From: Candidatus Neomarinimicrobiota bacterium
GTDB lineage: Bacteria > Fidelibacterota > UBA2242 > B5-G15
DNA length: 64,000 nucleotides
Direction: 5' to 3'
Assembly: GCA_017656425.1 (NCBI GenBank)
Contig: JACDNV010000004.1
Coordinates: 124,001-188,000 of the forward strand
Shown one piece after another: positions 39,581-47,271 of the stretch (position 1 is the stretch's first letter; each line of letters begins with the position of its first letter). A program made the translations under genes and the position numbers. The notes under the pieces were generated by a model that was given only the letters and a program-made list of their open reading frames with translations, had not been told where the DNA came from and did not search any database.

Positions 39581-39676
39581 TAGCCATCCGGCTATCTAGC
39601 TACCCAGCCATCTAGCTATCCAGCTATCTAGCCATCAAGCTATCCAGCCATCTAGCTATCTAGCCATCTCGCCATC
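39581..39676. repeat. 8-bp-period tandem array 2, consensus YAGCYATC
   Basis: Twelve exact 8-bp steps (96 bp) of units such as TAGCTATC, CAGCCATC, TAGCCATC and CAGCTATC. It follows array 1 after about 10 bp and uses a different consensus with the same AGC core. The inverted copy at 46163-46236 has about nine units. Confidence 0.88.
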
Positions 39677-39735
39677 CCAATAAGATGAGATTGCTTCGCT
39701 CCGTTTCACTACGCTCGCAATGACGGCGGAAATGC

Positions 39736-40522
39736 AAACTGTCTTGCTACCGTTTACAATTACAGGATAAATGGGAAATAATTTAAAAATGTTTATTGGC
39801 TGACTTCATAATTAAATATTACACTTCAAATGATTCTGAACTTGCTTTAAAAGTACAAATCTGATTGTGCAGAATATTTGAAAAAATATAAAGATAACTA
39901 CCTAAATTTTCCTAAATACCCTGATTATATAAAAAATATGTATAAACAACAAATATCGTTTAGTCAATAAACTAATAATTGGAAAGAATGTGGTATAATA
40001 TGAGGGTATTCTGTATCTATGTAAACTTTTTAAATGAACCTTTTTGTACAATTGATAAATCTCCGTGATAACTGGTTAACTAAACATACTTTCATATTTA
40101 AAGGTAAGGCTTATGAACTCAAACAACTCTTTTATATGAAATTCTCTGAAAATGATTATAAACTTAATGTTAGATACAGTTTCTTAGGTAAGTCTCGTCA
40201 TAATATCCCTATCTCTGTATTTATTCCTATATCCCCTCCTCTCTTCTGAACTCTAATATGGGACTAAACCTATATATTTTTCAAATTCTTTATATACTAT
40301 CCTCTACAATGTCTCCTGTATTAATCCCTTTCCCATAGAGATCCTTCGGACATTAACTCCCCATCATTTAATATCACTTCTCGCAATAATCTCTTCGCTT
40401 TACTAAAATGATATTGTTTTTCTTTCTTTGCTATACCTTCCTCCTTTCTTTCTCTTTAACATCTTTTTTCCTAATTCAAGGAGTATATGGCTTTTTATTT
40501 CCGTTACCATTTTTATACAAAA
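39736..40522. other. Non-coding stretch with decayed coding remnants
   Basis: About 790 bp between the left repeat and the patatin gene. On the plus strand, 39796-39970 reads as coding-like peptide in two frames (LADFIIKYYTSNDSELALK, then KSDCAEYLKKYKDNYLNFP), joined by a frameshift near 39855 and closed by a stop. A 71-codon frame at 40034-40249 (NWLTKHTFIFKGKAYELKQL) could be another fragment. I recognise neither. The rest (40250-40522) is T- and C-rich on the plus strand with no gene. Confidence 0.4.
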
Positions 40523-41455
40523 TTATGAATACAATCTTTCAATTTCAGTTAAGGCCTTAATTGCAGATTCTTCACCCGCTTTAATAATATCTTTAGCTCT
40601 ATAAAATTCTAAAAGACTATACTCTTCAACCGAAGGTGATATTAAAATATCCGGTTTCCATAACAAAAGCTGTAAAGCTTGCAGTTGAGTCTCAAATATA
40701 ATTATCGTTTGTAGAAGAATTTTTAAAAGATTTGGTTGTTTGTAAATTTTCCTTGACCTTTCATTTTTGAGATTTATTGTTTCTCCTTCTTCTTTATCAT
40801 TAAAGAAATTTAGTTGCTTAAGAAACTGTTCTTTTGATACAGATAGAAATTTATTAAGAATATTTTGCCTATCATGATTTTTTAGCTTCCAGTATTTTTC
40901 GGGATTTGGTATAGCATTCACTGCGATTATAATATCGGCATTGTTTTCATATGCAACACTAACGGGTAATGGATTAACCAATCCTCCATCGACGAGCAGC
41001 CTCTCCCGGTACTTTACGGGCGTAAATAAAATAGGTATTGCAATACTTGAAAGTATAGCATCAACCAGTTTACCACTATTTAGTACTATCTCAGTTCCAT
41101 CACTAAGATCAGTTGCAACAGCGCTATATGATATCGGCAGCTGTTCAATTTCTTTTTCGTTAAGGTGATTACTAATGAAATCTCTGACTCTGTCTATATT
41201 GACGAACCCGCTTTTTTGCAATCCAGGGGTAAATGTTTTTACTACAAACCTTTTGTCCACTTGTAATGCTATTTCTCCCATAAGCTCAGCAGAAAAACCG
41301 GCTGAGTAATATCCTCCTACAAAAGCTCCCATGCTAGTTCCAACTACAATATGAATTGGAATCTTATTTTTTTCCAGTACTTTAATGACCCCGATATGAG
41401 CTAATCCCCTCGCTGCTCCGCTACCTAATACCAGAGCAATCCTTGGATTCTCCAT
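40523..41455 (-). CDS. Patatin-like phospholipase, RssA type
   Basis: Cytoplasmic or membrane-associated lipid acyl hydrolase of 310 residues. The oxyanion loop GSGAARGLAHIGV, nucleophile Ser41 in GTSMGAF and catalytic Asp156 in VDGGLVNPLPV form the complete Ser-Asp dyad. The C-terminal 110 residues are less conserved and contain helices (LLKILLQTIIIFETQLQALQ). It overlaps the upstream GT2 gene by 31 bp, so the two are translationally coupled, and it is the last gene of the TetR-linked cluster. It would deacylate a phospholipid or glycolipid. The substrate is unknown. Confidence 0.9.
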   Translation of the reverse strand: MENPRIALVLGSGAARGLAHIGVIKVLEKNKIPIHIVVGTSMGAFVGGYYSAGFSAELMGEIALQVDKRFVVKTFTPGLQKSGFVNIDRVRDFISNHLNEKEIEQLPISYSAVATDLSDGTEIVLNSGKLVDAILSSIAIPILFTPVKYRERLLVDGGLVNPLPVSVAYENNADIIIAVNAIPNPEKYWKLKNHDRQNILNKFLSVSKEQFLKQLNFFNDKEEGETINLKNERSRKIYKQPNLLKILLQTIIIFETQLQALQLLLWKPDILISPSVEEYSLLEFYRAKDIIKAGEESAIKALTEIERLYS

Positions 41456-42147
41456 AATATTCTCCCTATCATATTCCGGATAATTATTAATATTAAAAAA
41501 TAATTTTTTATAACATGTCTACTTATTTGCAACGCCTCATGAAAGTATGAGTATGCGGCTCTATTTGTTGAGTACTTGTCAAATTTTATCAAATGCTTTA
41601 AACCCCATAAATGTACAATCTTAATTTTTTTATTATTTGCTCTATAATAAAGATTTATGATAGTTTCAACACCATACCCAGTATTCATTATTTTATCTAC
41701 TATGTGAATTATGTCTTTTCTAAGAACAGCTCTCTCGCCGGACAATGGTTTCAATGGATTGAACAATTTATTAAAAATACTTTCTGTCGGCTGCCCTATA
41801 ACCATATCGGCTTCTTCCTTGAGGAGTGGCTGAATAAGCTGAACAATATATCTTTCTTTAAAATTTACCAGATCAGCGTCGACAAAAACCAATATATCCC
41901 CATGTGCTTCAACTATTCCAACAGACATGGCATAACCTTTCCCTCTATTGTAAGGGAATTCGATTACTTTTACCTTTGGCTCGTGTAAGAAATTTTCAAG
42001 AACTTTTCCTGTATTGTCAGTAGATCCATCATTTATTACAATAATTTCGTCAATGTAATGCGAGTTTATTAGTCCTTTTAATGTTCCTGGAAGAGTAACT
42101 TCCTCATTATGTGCGCAAACGATTACCGTGATGTTTGAGTTATTCAT
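41425..42147 (-). CDS. Family 2 glycosyltransferase, DPM1/polyprenyl-phosphate type
   Basis: GT-A glycosyltransferase of 240 residues. ITVIVCAHNEEVTLPGTLKG, IIVINDGSTDNTGKVL and ILVFVDADLVNF give the nucleotide-sugar site and the metal-binding DAD. Size and sequence resemble polyprenyl-phosphate or glucosyl-3-phosphoglycerate-type enzymes. A single amphipathic or membrane helix may be near the C-terminus (YFLILIIIRNMIGRILW). It is 26 bp downstream of the radical SAM gene and overlaps the patatin gene. A lipid acceptor is plausible but not shown. Confidence 0.88.
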   Translation of the reverse strand: MNNSNITVIVCAHNEEVTLPGTLKGLINSHYIDEIIVINDGSTDNTGKVLENFLHEPKVKVIEFPYNRGKGYAMSVGIVEAHGDILVFVDADLVNFKERYIVQLIQPLLKEEADMVIGQPTESIFNKLFNPLKPLSGERAVLRKDIIHIVDKIMNTGYGVETIINLYYRANNKKIKIVHLWGLKHLIKFDKYSTNRAAYSYFHEALQISRHVIKNYFLILIIIRNMIGRILWRIQGLLWY

Positions 42148-42173
42148 AAATATATCCCTTTGTAAAAACGGTT

Positions 42174-43622
42174 TTAATTTTCTTCTCTATATAGATAATT
42201 CCAGATGGGATCTAAAAGTTTTGCTACTTCGTTATCATATTCAATCATTCCATTGTAATAATTATCATCTTTTAGCGATTCTTCGGCTGAACGGTATCCA
42301 GGTTTCGCTTTTGTTTCTAATAATACTTTCCTGGCTTCATCATAGTGGTCTCTTATAAAACATGGTCTTATTTCGTTACCCCTGGTTGCCGGGGGTAACA
42401 TATAATTATACGATCTTTGCCATTTTCTTATTTCACTGAATAAATTAGAAAATAATGCATCAGTTAAACTTTTCCCCTTAGTATATAAGTCATTGATATT
42501 ATCTACCCAGTAGGGAACAAATACACACGGATATATATTTCCATTCCAATCTATGTATAAATATCCCCCTGACCTACCAGCTGCAATACAGCCCGATGAG
42601 AATGTTCCTCCATTCCAGAAATCGGCTATAAACCTTCTTTCTTTCCTTACAAAATGCTGCTCTTTTTCCCACATATTTTTTCTCTTCTCAGGCGGGACTT
42701 GCCACGATATATCGACACCTCTACCAATCGGCATATATTGAAAAATCCACATATATGAAGCACCCTGTTCATCTAAATAAAATTTTATCATCTCATCTGA
42801 TATAATTTTTTCACAATTTTCCTTTGTTGCGGTTACAGAAATACCAAAAGGGACACCGACATCTCTTAAGTTTTTAAAAGCATTTAATATTTTTTTAAAG
42901 GTTCCTTTCCCTCTTCTTTTATCAGTTTCTTCTTCAAAACCTTCCACAGAGATAGCTGGTGTAATATTTCCGACTTCAGCTAACCTTTGCGAAGTAACTT
43001 CATTAATCAATGTTCCATTTGTATATACCAAGAAATATTGATTATTATATTTTTTGGCAATTTCGATAATATCGGTTTCGTTATCTTTCCACATAAATGG
43101 CTCTCCACCTGAGATAACTGTAAACCACGTTCCCCACTTTTCATATTTTTCCTTCAGTATTTTTTCAACAACATCAGCAGAAAGCGATGGTAATCCTTTT
43201 GGCAAACTTGCAGCATAGCAATCCTTGCATTTCAAATTGCATTTACCTTCAGGTGATATCACCAAAAAACCAGGAGGATTAATTTTGTACGTCTTGATAA
43301 ACTCATTCTTAATTTTTCTACTACCGAATCCCAGGAACCCTTTTATGAATACATTAATAATGCTATTTCTAACTCCAGGTGAACCATTCTTGTATGCTTT
43401 AAGCGCGCTTCTTATTACATTCATTGCAATGTAAAACTTGTCTTCTCTCTCTCTTTTTGGCCCCATGGTTACTGAATTTCCCAGGTTTACCATAAAAAAA
43501 TAAGCAAGTTTCTCAACCAAAGGAATAGTAATTGCAGATCCAATTTTAGATGATAGAATGTAAAGGCATGGTTTAAGGAGGTTGTAAGTCAAGTTTGTTC
43601 TAACGCATTTAGGTATTCTCAT
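42174..43622 (-). CDS. Radical SAM protein with SPASM-like C-terminus
   Basis: A 482-residue radical SAM enzyme. The [4Fe-4S] cluster cysteines are Cys128, Cys132 and Cys135 in KCNLKCKDCYA. Next come TVISGGEPFMW, the SAM-binding SGGEP block, and AISVEGFEEETDKRRGKGT. The C-terminal part has GCIAAGRSGGYLYIDWNGNI followed by YPCVFVPYW, and a later cysteine in IRPCFIRDHYDE, which fits an auxiliary-cluster (SPASM/Twitch) domain. An N-terminal extension of about 110 residues with hydrophobic patches precedes the barrel. It is the first gene after the TetR regulator, with a candidate operator between them. Its reaction is unknown; neighbours suggest a lipid or glycolipid substrate. Confidence 0.9.
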   Translation of the reverse strand: MRIPKCVRTNLTYNLLKPCLYILSSKIGSAITIPLVEKLAYFFMVNLGNSVTMGPKREREDKFYIAMNVIRSALKAYKNGSPGVRNSIINVFIKGFLGFGSRKIKNEFIKTYKINPPGFLVISPEGKCNLKCKDCYAASLPKGLPSLSADVVEKILKEKYEKWGTWFTVISGGEPFMWKDNETDIIEIAKKYNNQYFLVYTNGTLINEVTSQRLAEVGNITPAISVEGFEEETDKRRGKGTFKKILNAFKNLRDVGVPFGISVTATKENCEKIISDEMIKFYLDEQGASYMWIFQYMPIGRGVDISWQVPPEKRKNMWEKEQHFVRKERRFIADFWNGGTFSSGCIAAGRSGGYLYIDWNGNIYPCVFVPYWVDNINDLYTKGKSLTDALFSNLFSEIRKWQRSYNYMLPPATRGNEIRPCFIRDHYDEARKVLLETKAKPGYRSAEESLKDDNYYNGMIEYDNEVAKLLDPIWNYLYREEN

Positions 43623-43666
43623 TTTTGCCTCATCTATTATATTATTTCCAGTAAATCATAGAACGT

Positions 43667-43691
43667 TCGACCATTATATTCAAACGGTCGA
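43667..43691. promoter_or_regulatory. Candidate TetR operator O1, upstream of radical SAM gene
   Basis: Inverted repeat TCGACC, 13-bp spacer, GGTCGA. It lies 45 bp upstream of the radical SAM start and 18 bp after the TetR stop. The same TCGACC-N13-GGT layout, with a shared TCAAA before the right half, occurs at 44319-44343 upstream of the TetR gene. That makes autoregulated TetR binding the likely explanation. Confidence 0.6.
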
Positions 43692-43708
43692 TTTTTTGTC
43701 AAAAAAAT

Positions 43709-44290
43709 TTATTTTTTTGTTATTCCATGCATAATAAGTTTTAAAACATTATCAATTTTTTCGCTTGATAATTTGAATCCATTTGAAAGTTGAGACTGTA
43801 TTTCCAAGCCTTTTATTGTAAAGAAAATTGAGTCTACAACGGATTCAATATTGTTTATAAGAAATTTACCTGTTTTTATTCCCTCCTCAACTATATTTCT
43901 TAAAACCATTATTTCTTCTTCTTTAATTTTTTCTATAACCCCTTTTAAGAATACGTATTCATTTGAATATTCATTTAGAATCACACTATATAAATTATTA
44001 AATTCTTTTGCTCCATTAATTTTTGTAATGGTATAGAGATAGATTTTCCTCTCTGGTTCAGCTACGGCATTTATTGATTTAAGAATCCTCTGCTTTAACA
44101 TATAAAATTCTTTTTCTATTACTGCTTTAAATATGTCATTTTTACTTTTAAAATAGTGATATATAGTACTTTTAGCTTTACTAACAGAATTTGCTATGTC
44201 CCACATAGTTGTTTTCTTAAACCCGAATTTTGCAAAAATTTTACGGGATGTTTCTACAATATTTTTTCTAATTTCGTCATTAGTTCCCAT
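43709..44290 (-). CDS. TetR/AcrR family transcriptional regulator
   Basis: A 193-residue one-component regulator. The N-terminal helix-turn-helix is clear: KFGFKKTTMWDIANSVSKAK followed by STIYHYFKSKNDIFKAV. The ligand-binding C-terminal domain (about 60-190) is all helical with no recognisable ligand motif. It is 86 bp upstream of the radical SAM gene on the same strand. Two candidate operators with identical spacing flank it (43667-43691 and 44319-44343), so it probably represses itself and the radical SAM-GT2-patatin genes. Fatty-acid-like ligands are common in the family, which is only a hint here. Confidence 0.92.
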   Translation of the reverse strand: MGTNDEIRKNIVETSRKIFAKFGFKKTTMWDIANSVSKAKSTIYHYFKSKNDIFKAVIEKEFYMLKQRILKSINAVAEPERKIYLYTITKINGAKEFNNLYSVILNEYSNEYVFLKGVIEKIKEEEIMVLRNIVEEGIKTGKFLINNIESVVDSIFFTIKGLEIQSQLSNGFKLSSEKIDNVLKLIMHGITKK

Positions 44291-44318
44291 CTCAGCTAAA
44301 TTTCCATATTCTAAATAT

Positions 44319-44343
44319 CGACCAAAAGCGTCAAATGGTATTG
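44319..44343. promoter_or_regulatory. Candidate TetR operator O2, upstream of tetR
   Basis: TCGACCA, then TCAAATGGT, with the same 13-bp spacing between TCGACC and GGT as O1 at 43667. The outer three bases of the right half (ATT) do not match the palindrome. It lies 29 bp upstream of the TetR start codon, a usual autoregulatory position. Confidence 0.5.
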
Positions 44344-44516
44344 CAATATAATATTTTTTACTAATGAAGTCAATGATCTTTTTATTTCCATCTGCTCACT
44401 CCACGTTTTTCTCCAGATTTAACGATAGCTGCTCAAGTATGCATGATAAACAGTTTCTAACAGGGATAAAAGCTCTAACAACTACATTAGAACTTAAAAA
44501 CCCGCATTTGTAAGTT

Positions 44517-46105
44517 AATCTTTAACTCGGGAGGATTTACGTAATAGGGATATTGATATTTAGTTTATCAAGGAGTTTTTCTGTTTTTTTGTCGATTTCA
44601 GCTATTTTCCATTTGTTGTTGATTTTTACTTTTCTTATCTCAGAAAGATGTAAGAGCACATCATGGACTGAATATCTCGATAGAAGTTTTTTTCTCAATA
44701 GTATTTGATATATCTTATAATACCATTGCAAAGCAATCGTGTTGATAAAATTCCAACCTTCAAGTGATTCTTCATTTTGCATATAGGTACGGTCTGCTTC
44801 CAGTAGATTTTTAAATACATCGAACATTTGCTCAACACTACTTCTACTTTTGTAAAACTGAAAAATCTCTTCTGCAGATTTAGAAGTGCAGTTGCTAATT
44901 ACTGAAAGCGTTCCAAAATAATGTTGTTTTTCATAGAATTTATCAATGTGATACTCTTCAGGATGAGTTTCTATGCGGGTTAAATAATCTTTCTCTTCAA
45001 CGCTTTTTAAATGTTCATCCAGATATATATAAACTGTTCTGGAGGAGAGAGTAGATTTAGAATACCAGATAAAACGTTTTTTATATTTAAAATATCCATC
45101 CATACAACGTTTATCACCACTTTTTAAGCAACTGTAATCTATAAGTATGCTATTCCTTTTCAGTGGAATAATATATTGAAGTTCATTCTCCTCCATTTGG
45201 TTAACGTTATCCTCAGAATAAAATCCTTTATCGGCAATAATAACCGCATCTCTGGCGCCACTTTCTTCAATACATAATTTAAAAGCACTTATCTCACGCA
45301 CATTACCAGGAGTAATACGATAGTAAACCGGCATGTGATTTTTTACGGAAAAAATAAAAAGTAAGTTTACCTGTGGAAGATATACCCTCTTATTGTTATA
45401 ACCGTATTTTGAAATAATGATATTCTCTGACTGTGTGAATAACGGTGTAGCATCTATCAGAATGTGATCACCTTCAGATATAAAATCTTTAAAATACTTT
45501 ACTATTTCACTGCGCATAATACCCAACTCTCTAAGAAATTTACTAATCCTTTTCTCTGTTATCTTAATATTAGCAAAAATCTCAGAGAGAAAACTATGTT
45601 GATGATGAAAAGGCATATTCTTTATATGAGACCGGTGAAATAATCTGTAAAAGGCAAGGGCTACTATGAATTGCCACTCATCTATAAAATAATTCTGAAG
45701 ACTCCTTATCGAATCAGTCATGGAGTCTAATATGAACTTGCTGGCGCCATATTCTTTTACCTGAAGAGATATAATAGAAGGAGTTGTTTTCTCTAATTTC
45801 CTCTTAGGAGATTCAATAAAACCCTCTGGTGTGATTTTACCAATAATCTTCCCCGTTTTCTTTTTAGGTTTTTTCTTCTCAGGATCCCAGACACACTTGA
45901 CTTCATAGAGGTAATAGTTACCGTTAATTAGTCTTAGTTCAGTACCTTTGCGTTTATGTTTTAGAGCCCATTCAGGATGCCTCATGATATACCGTATATA
46001 CGTAATATGTATATAGCATATTACAAGGTCTAATGCAAGCATTTTCAGACGAATAATCAATTCTTTACTGAAAACTATTACGTATTTTGAGCAGAGTTAG
46101 AGATT
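44517..46105 (-). mobile_element. IS4/IS1634-like insertion sequence, about 1.59 kb
   Basis: One transposase gene bracketed by imperfect terminal inverted repeats of about 31 bp. The left end reads AATCTTTAACTCGG, and the inverted right end reads AATCTCTAACTCTG; the inner parts share TACGTAATAG. The transposase stop codon lies inside the left repeat. No convincing target-site duplication was found on either side, so one flank may have been deleted after insertion. The right end lies 24 bp from the right composite repeat. Confidence 0.8.
44537..45985 (-). CDS. DDE transposase, IS4/IS1634-like
   Basis: Catalyses cut-and-paste movement of the surrounding insertion sequence. About 482 residues from the ATG at 45985 (MRHPEWALKHKRKGT); the frame is open to 46060 but the extra 25 residues look non-coding. 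The N-terminal region with NYYLYEVKCVWDPEKKKPKK is typical of COG5421-type transposases. Catalytic residues are visible as Asp in ILIDATPLF, Asp in VIIADKGFYSEDN and Glu in YKSRSSVEQMFDVFK, the last giving the Y-x2-R-x3-E-x6-K signature of the IS4 superfamily. The protein is full length without stops, so the element may still be active. Confidence 0.9.
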   Translation of the reverse strand: MRHPEWALKHKRKGTELRLINGNYYLYEVKCVWDPEKKKPKKKTGKIIGKITPEGFIESPKRKLEKTTPSIISLQVKEYGASKFILDSMTDSIRSLQNYFIDEWQFIVALAFYRLFHRSHIKNMPFHHQHSFLSEIFANIKITEKRISKFLRELGIMRSEIVKYFKDFISEGDHILIDATPLFTQSENIIISKYGYNNKRVYLPQVNLLFIFSVKNHMPVYYRITPGNVREISAFKLCIEESGARDAVIIADKGFYSEDNVNQMEENELQYIIPLKRNSILIDYSCLKSGDKRCMDGYFKYKKRFIWYSKSTLSSRTVYIYLDEHLKSVEEKDYLTRIETHPEEYHIDKFYEKQHYFGTLSVISNCTSKSAEEIFQFYKSRSSVEQMFDVFKNLLEADRTYMQNEESLEGWNFINTIALQWYYKIYQILLRKKLLSRYSVHDVLLHLSEIRKVKINNKWKIAEIDKKTEKLLDKLNINIPIT

Positions 46106-46162
46106 GATATTCGGGTAATCCCAATTAGTGTGAAACGGAGCGTGGTAATCTCATCTGATTGA

Positions 46163-46236
46163 GATAGCTAGATGGCTGGATGGCTAGATAGCTGGATAGC
46201 TAGATGGCTGGGTAGCTAGATAGCTGGATAGCTAAG
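46163..46236. repeat. 8-bp-period array 2', inverted copy
   Basis: About nine 8-bp steps of units such as GATAGCTA, GATGGCTG and GGTAGCTA, the reverse complement of array 2 (consensus YAGCYATC). Unit order matches the left array closely, but about three units are missing. It therefore arose from a common ancestor by unit loss or gain. Confidence 0.85.
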
Positions 46237-46249
46237 AGGTAAGTGATCT

Positions 46250-46325
46250 AACTGGCTGTCACGCTATCAAGCTAACAAGCCAGCAAGCTAACAGGCTAAC
46301 AGGCTAATAAGCTAACAAGCCAGAG
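46250..46325. repeat. 8-bp-period array 1', inverted copy
   Basis: About nine 8-bp steps such as CAAGCTAA, CAGGCTAA and CAAGCCAG, the reverse complement of array 1 (consensus TTAGCYTG), against about sixteen in the left arm. Confidence 0.83.
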
Positions 46326-46358
46326 AAGTAACTTGGTGTAACTACTTCAGTAGCCCCT

Positions 46359-46489
46359 GTCATTGCGAGCGGAGCGTAAGCGAGCGTGGCAATCTATTAT
46401 GTTTGAGCTGATAATGATATGTTTTAATTATATTCCTACTTGCAAAGAAGATTGCTTCGTCGTCCACGTTATGGACTCCTCGCAATGAC
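46359..46489 (+). repeat. Palindromic element copy 2 (131 bp)
   Basis: Begins GTCATTGCGAGCGGAGCG and ends CTCCTCGCAATGAC. The inner TIR ends are GGCAATCT and AGATTGCTTCG. Within the right TIR is a small hairpin, GTCCACGTTATGGAC, also present in copy 4. The AT-rich centre matches copy 1. Confidence 0.87.
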
Positions 46490-46722
46490 ATGTGGTTATT
46501 ATCATGGGTTAAGCGTGGAAAAGAAATAATAAATAATATCAGTATTCTTAGTGTCCTTTGTTAGAAAAAATCTCTTAGTGTCCTTGGTGAGACGCAGTCC
46601 GGCTTGCCAGCTTGCTCGCTAATAAAAGTTCGAAGTTCTACGTTCTATTTTCTGTGTTTGTATAGTTATAACATTGAACTTTATAACGTTGAACATTGAA
46701 CTTTCTTAACTTAAATCCTAAT
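46490..46722. other. Short spacer with small direct repeats
   Basis: No gene is visible. CTTAGTGTCCTT occurs twice, about 25 bp apart, near 46548-46585. TTGAACTTT and related ATAACGTTGAAC units recur at 46672-46705. GTTGAACTTTCTTAA also follows the decayed paralogue near 47609, so this sequence seems to have been duplicated with the coiled-coil gene. Confidence 0.5.
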
Positions 46723-47055
46723 TTAACCTTTAAAGAAGGCAAAGAGTATCCCTATGATGGCACCAATCTGCCCAACCCAAAAGATAAACATCCATTTGAT
46801 CAGTTCTGATTTTACTTTCTCATCGTTGGTTTTCAGGGCTTCGATTCTCTCGATGAGTTCAGTTTTAACTTCGGCAATTTCTACTCTTACCTTAGCCAAT
46901 TCTTCGGAGAGTCTTTTTTCGAATTTTTCTTCGACGAATTGGATTACGTTGTTTTTAGTTTCTTTCTGTGCTTCGTTTATAAGTTCGACTAAAGCTTCTA
47001 TGCCGTCATCCCCGAGTTTTTCTCTTAAAGGCTTTTTAACTGTTACAACAGGCAT
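46723..47055 (-). CDS. Small coiled-coil protein with C-terminal membrane helix (DUF1640-like)
   Basis: A 110-residue protein. A short N-terminal segment (VVTVKKPLREKLGDDGIEAL) leads into a long charged coiled coil (about residues 25-85, with repeated Glu/Lys/Leu) and one transmembrane helix (KWMFIFWVGQIGAIIGILFA). It resembles DUF1640/CCDC90-like proteins, which recur in many bacterial drafts as small multicopy genes with no established role. A decayed paralogue lies at 47640-47831 with three palindromic elements between them. Being found with repeats suggests that it may travel with mobile or selfish elements, which is inference. Confidence 0.75.
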   Translation of the reverse strand: MPVVTVKKPLREKLGDDGIEALVELINEAQKETKNNVIQFVEEKFEKRLSEELAKVRVEIAEVKTELIERIEALKTNDEKVKSELIKWMFIFWVGQIGAIIGILFAFFKG

Positions 47056-47131
47056 TTCGACCTCAATAGTTAATGCAACTTAAATATACTAATTCTCAGA
47101 TATGGTTGCAAGTGTATGGGGATTATCTTCC

Positions 47132-47262
47132 GTCATTGTGAGCGAGCGTAAGCGAGCGTGGCAATCTATTTTGTATAAGCGAAGTAGTGTATATTTATAG
47201 CTTCAATCATTTTATAAAGCAGATTGCCACGTCGCTCACTAACGTTCGCTCCTCGCAACGAC
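47132..47262 (+). repeat. Palindromic element copy 3 (131 bp)
   Basis: GTCATTGTGAGCGAGCG at the left, CTCCTCGCAACGAC at the right, inner ends GGCAATCT and AGATTGCCACG. The centre (TTTTGTATAAGCGAAGTAGTG) resembles copy 5 rather than copies 1, 2 and 4. The small internal hairpin seen in copies 2, 4 and 5 is not preserved here. Confidence 0.85.
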
Positions 47263-47271
47263 GTGTCGATT

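Larger units (their letters stand above)
39274..39724 (+). repeat. Left composite inverted repeat (IRL)
   Basis: A 451-bp composite unit: palindromic element (39274-39401), spacer, 8-bp array 1 (39438-39570), 8-bp array 2 (39581-39676), then half of another palindromic element (39687-39724). The same parts occur in the opposite order and orientation at 46130-46489, with long identical stretches such as CAGGGGCTACTGAAGTA next to the element. The two copies therefore form a long imperfect inverted repeat around 6.4 kb. This is seen directly in the sequence. The biological role is unknown. Confidence 0.88.
46130..46489 (-). repeat. Right composite inverted repeat (IRR)
   Basis: Inverted counterpart of 39274-39724. 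In order along the plus strand it has a truncated half element (46130-46162, with GTGAAACGGAGCG), array 2' (46163-46236), array 1' (about 46250-46325), a conserved link, then the full element (46359-46489). It is shorter than the left copy because both arrays have fewer units and the inner half element loses its outer 15 bp next to the insertion sequence. Confidence 0.87.

Noticed and set aside
39438-39676. Replication origin iterons
   Set aside because: Units do not resemble DnaA boxes, no replication initiator gene is near, and the arrays occur twice in inverted orientation.
39274-39724. Possible CRISPR array
   Set aside because: The repeat step is 8 bp with no unique spacers of constant length, and no cas gene is nearby.
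42174-44290. RiPP maturation locus around the radical SAM gene
   Set aside because: No short precursor peptide gene with a leader was found in the spacers, and the neighbours are a glycosyltransferase and a phospholipase rather than peptide exporters or proteases.
45986-46060. N-terminal extension of the transposase
   Set aside because: The 25 residues are hydrophobic and unlike the family; MRHPEWALKHKRKGT is the normal start and the region overlaps the element end.
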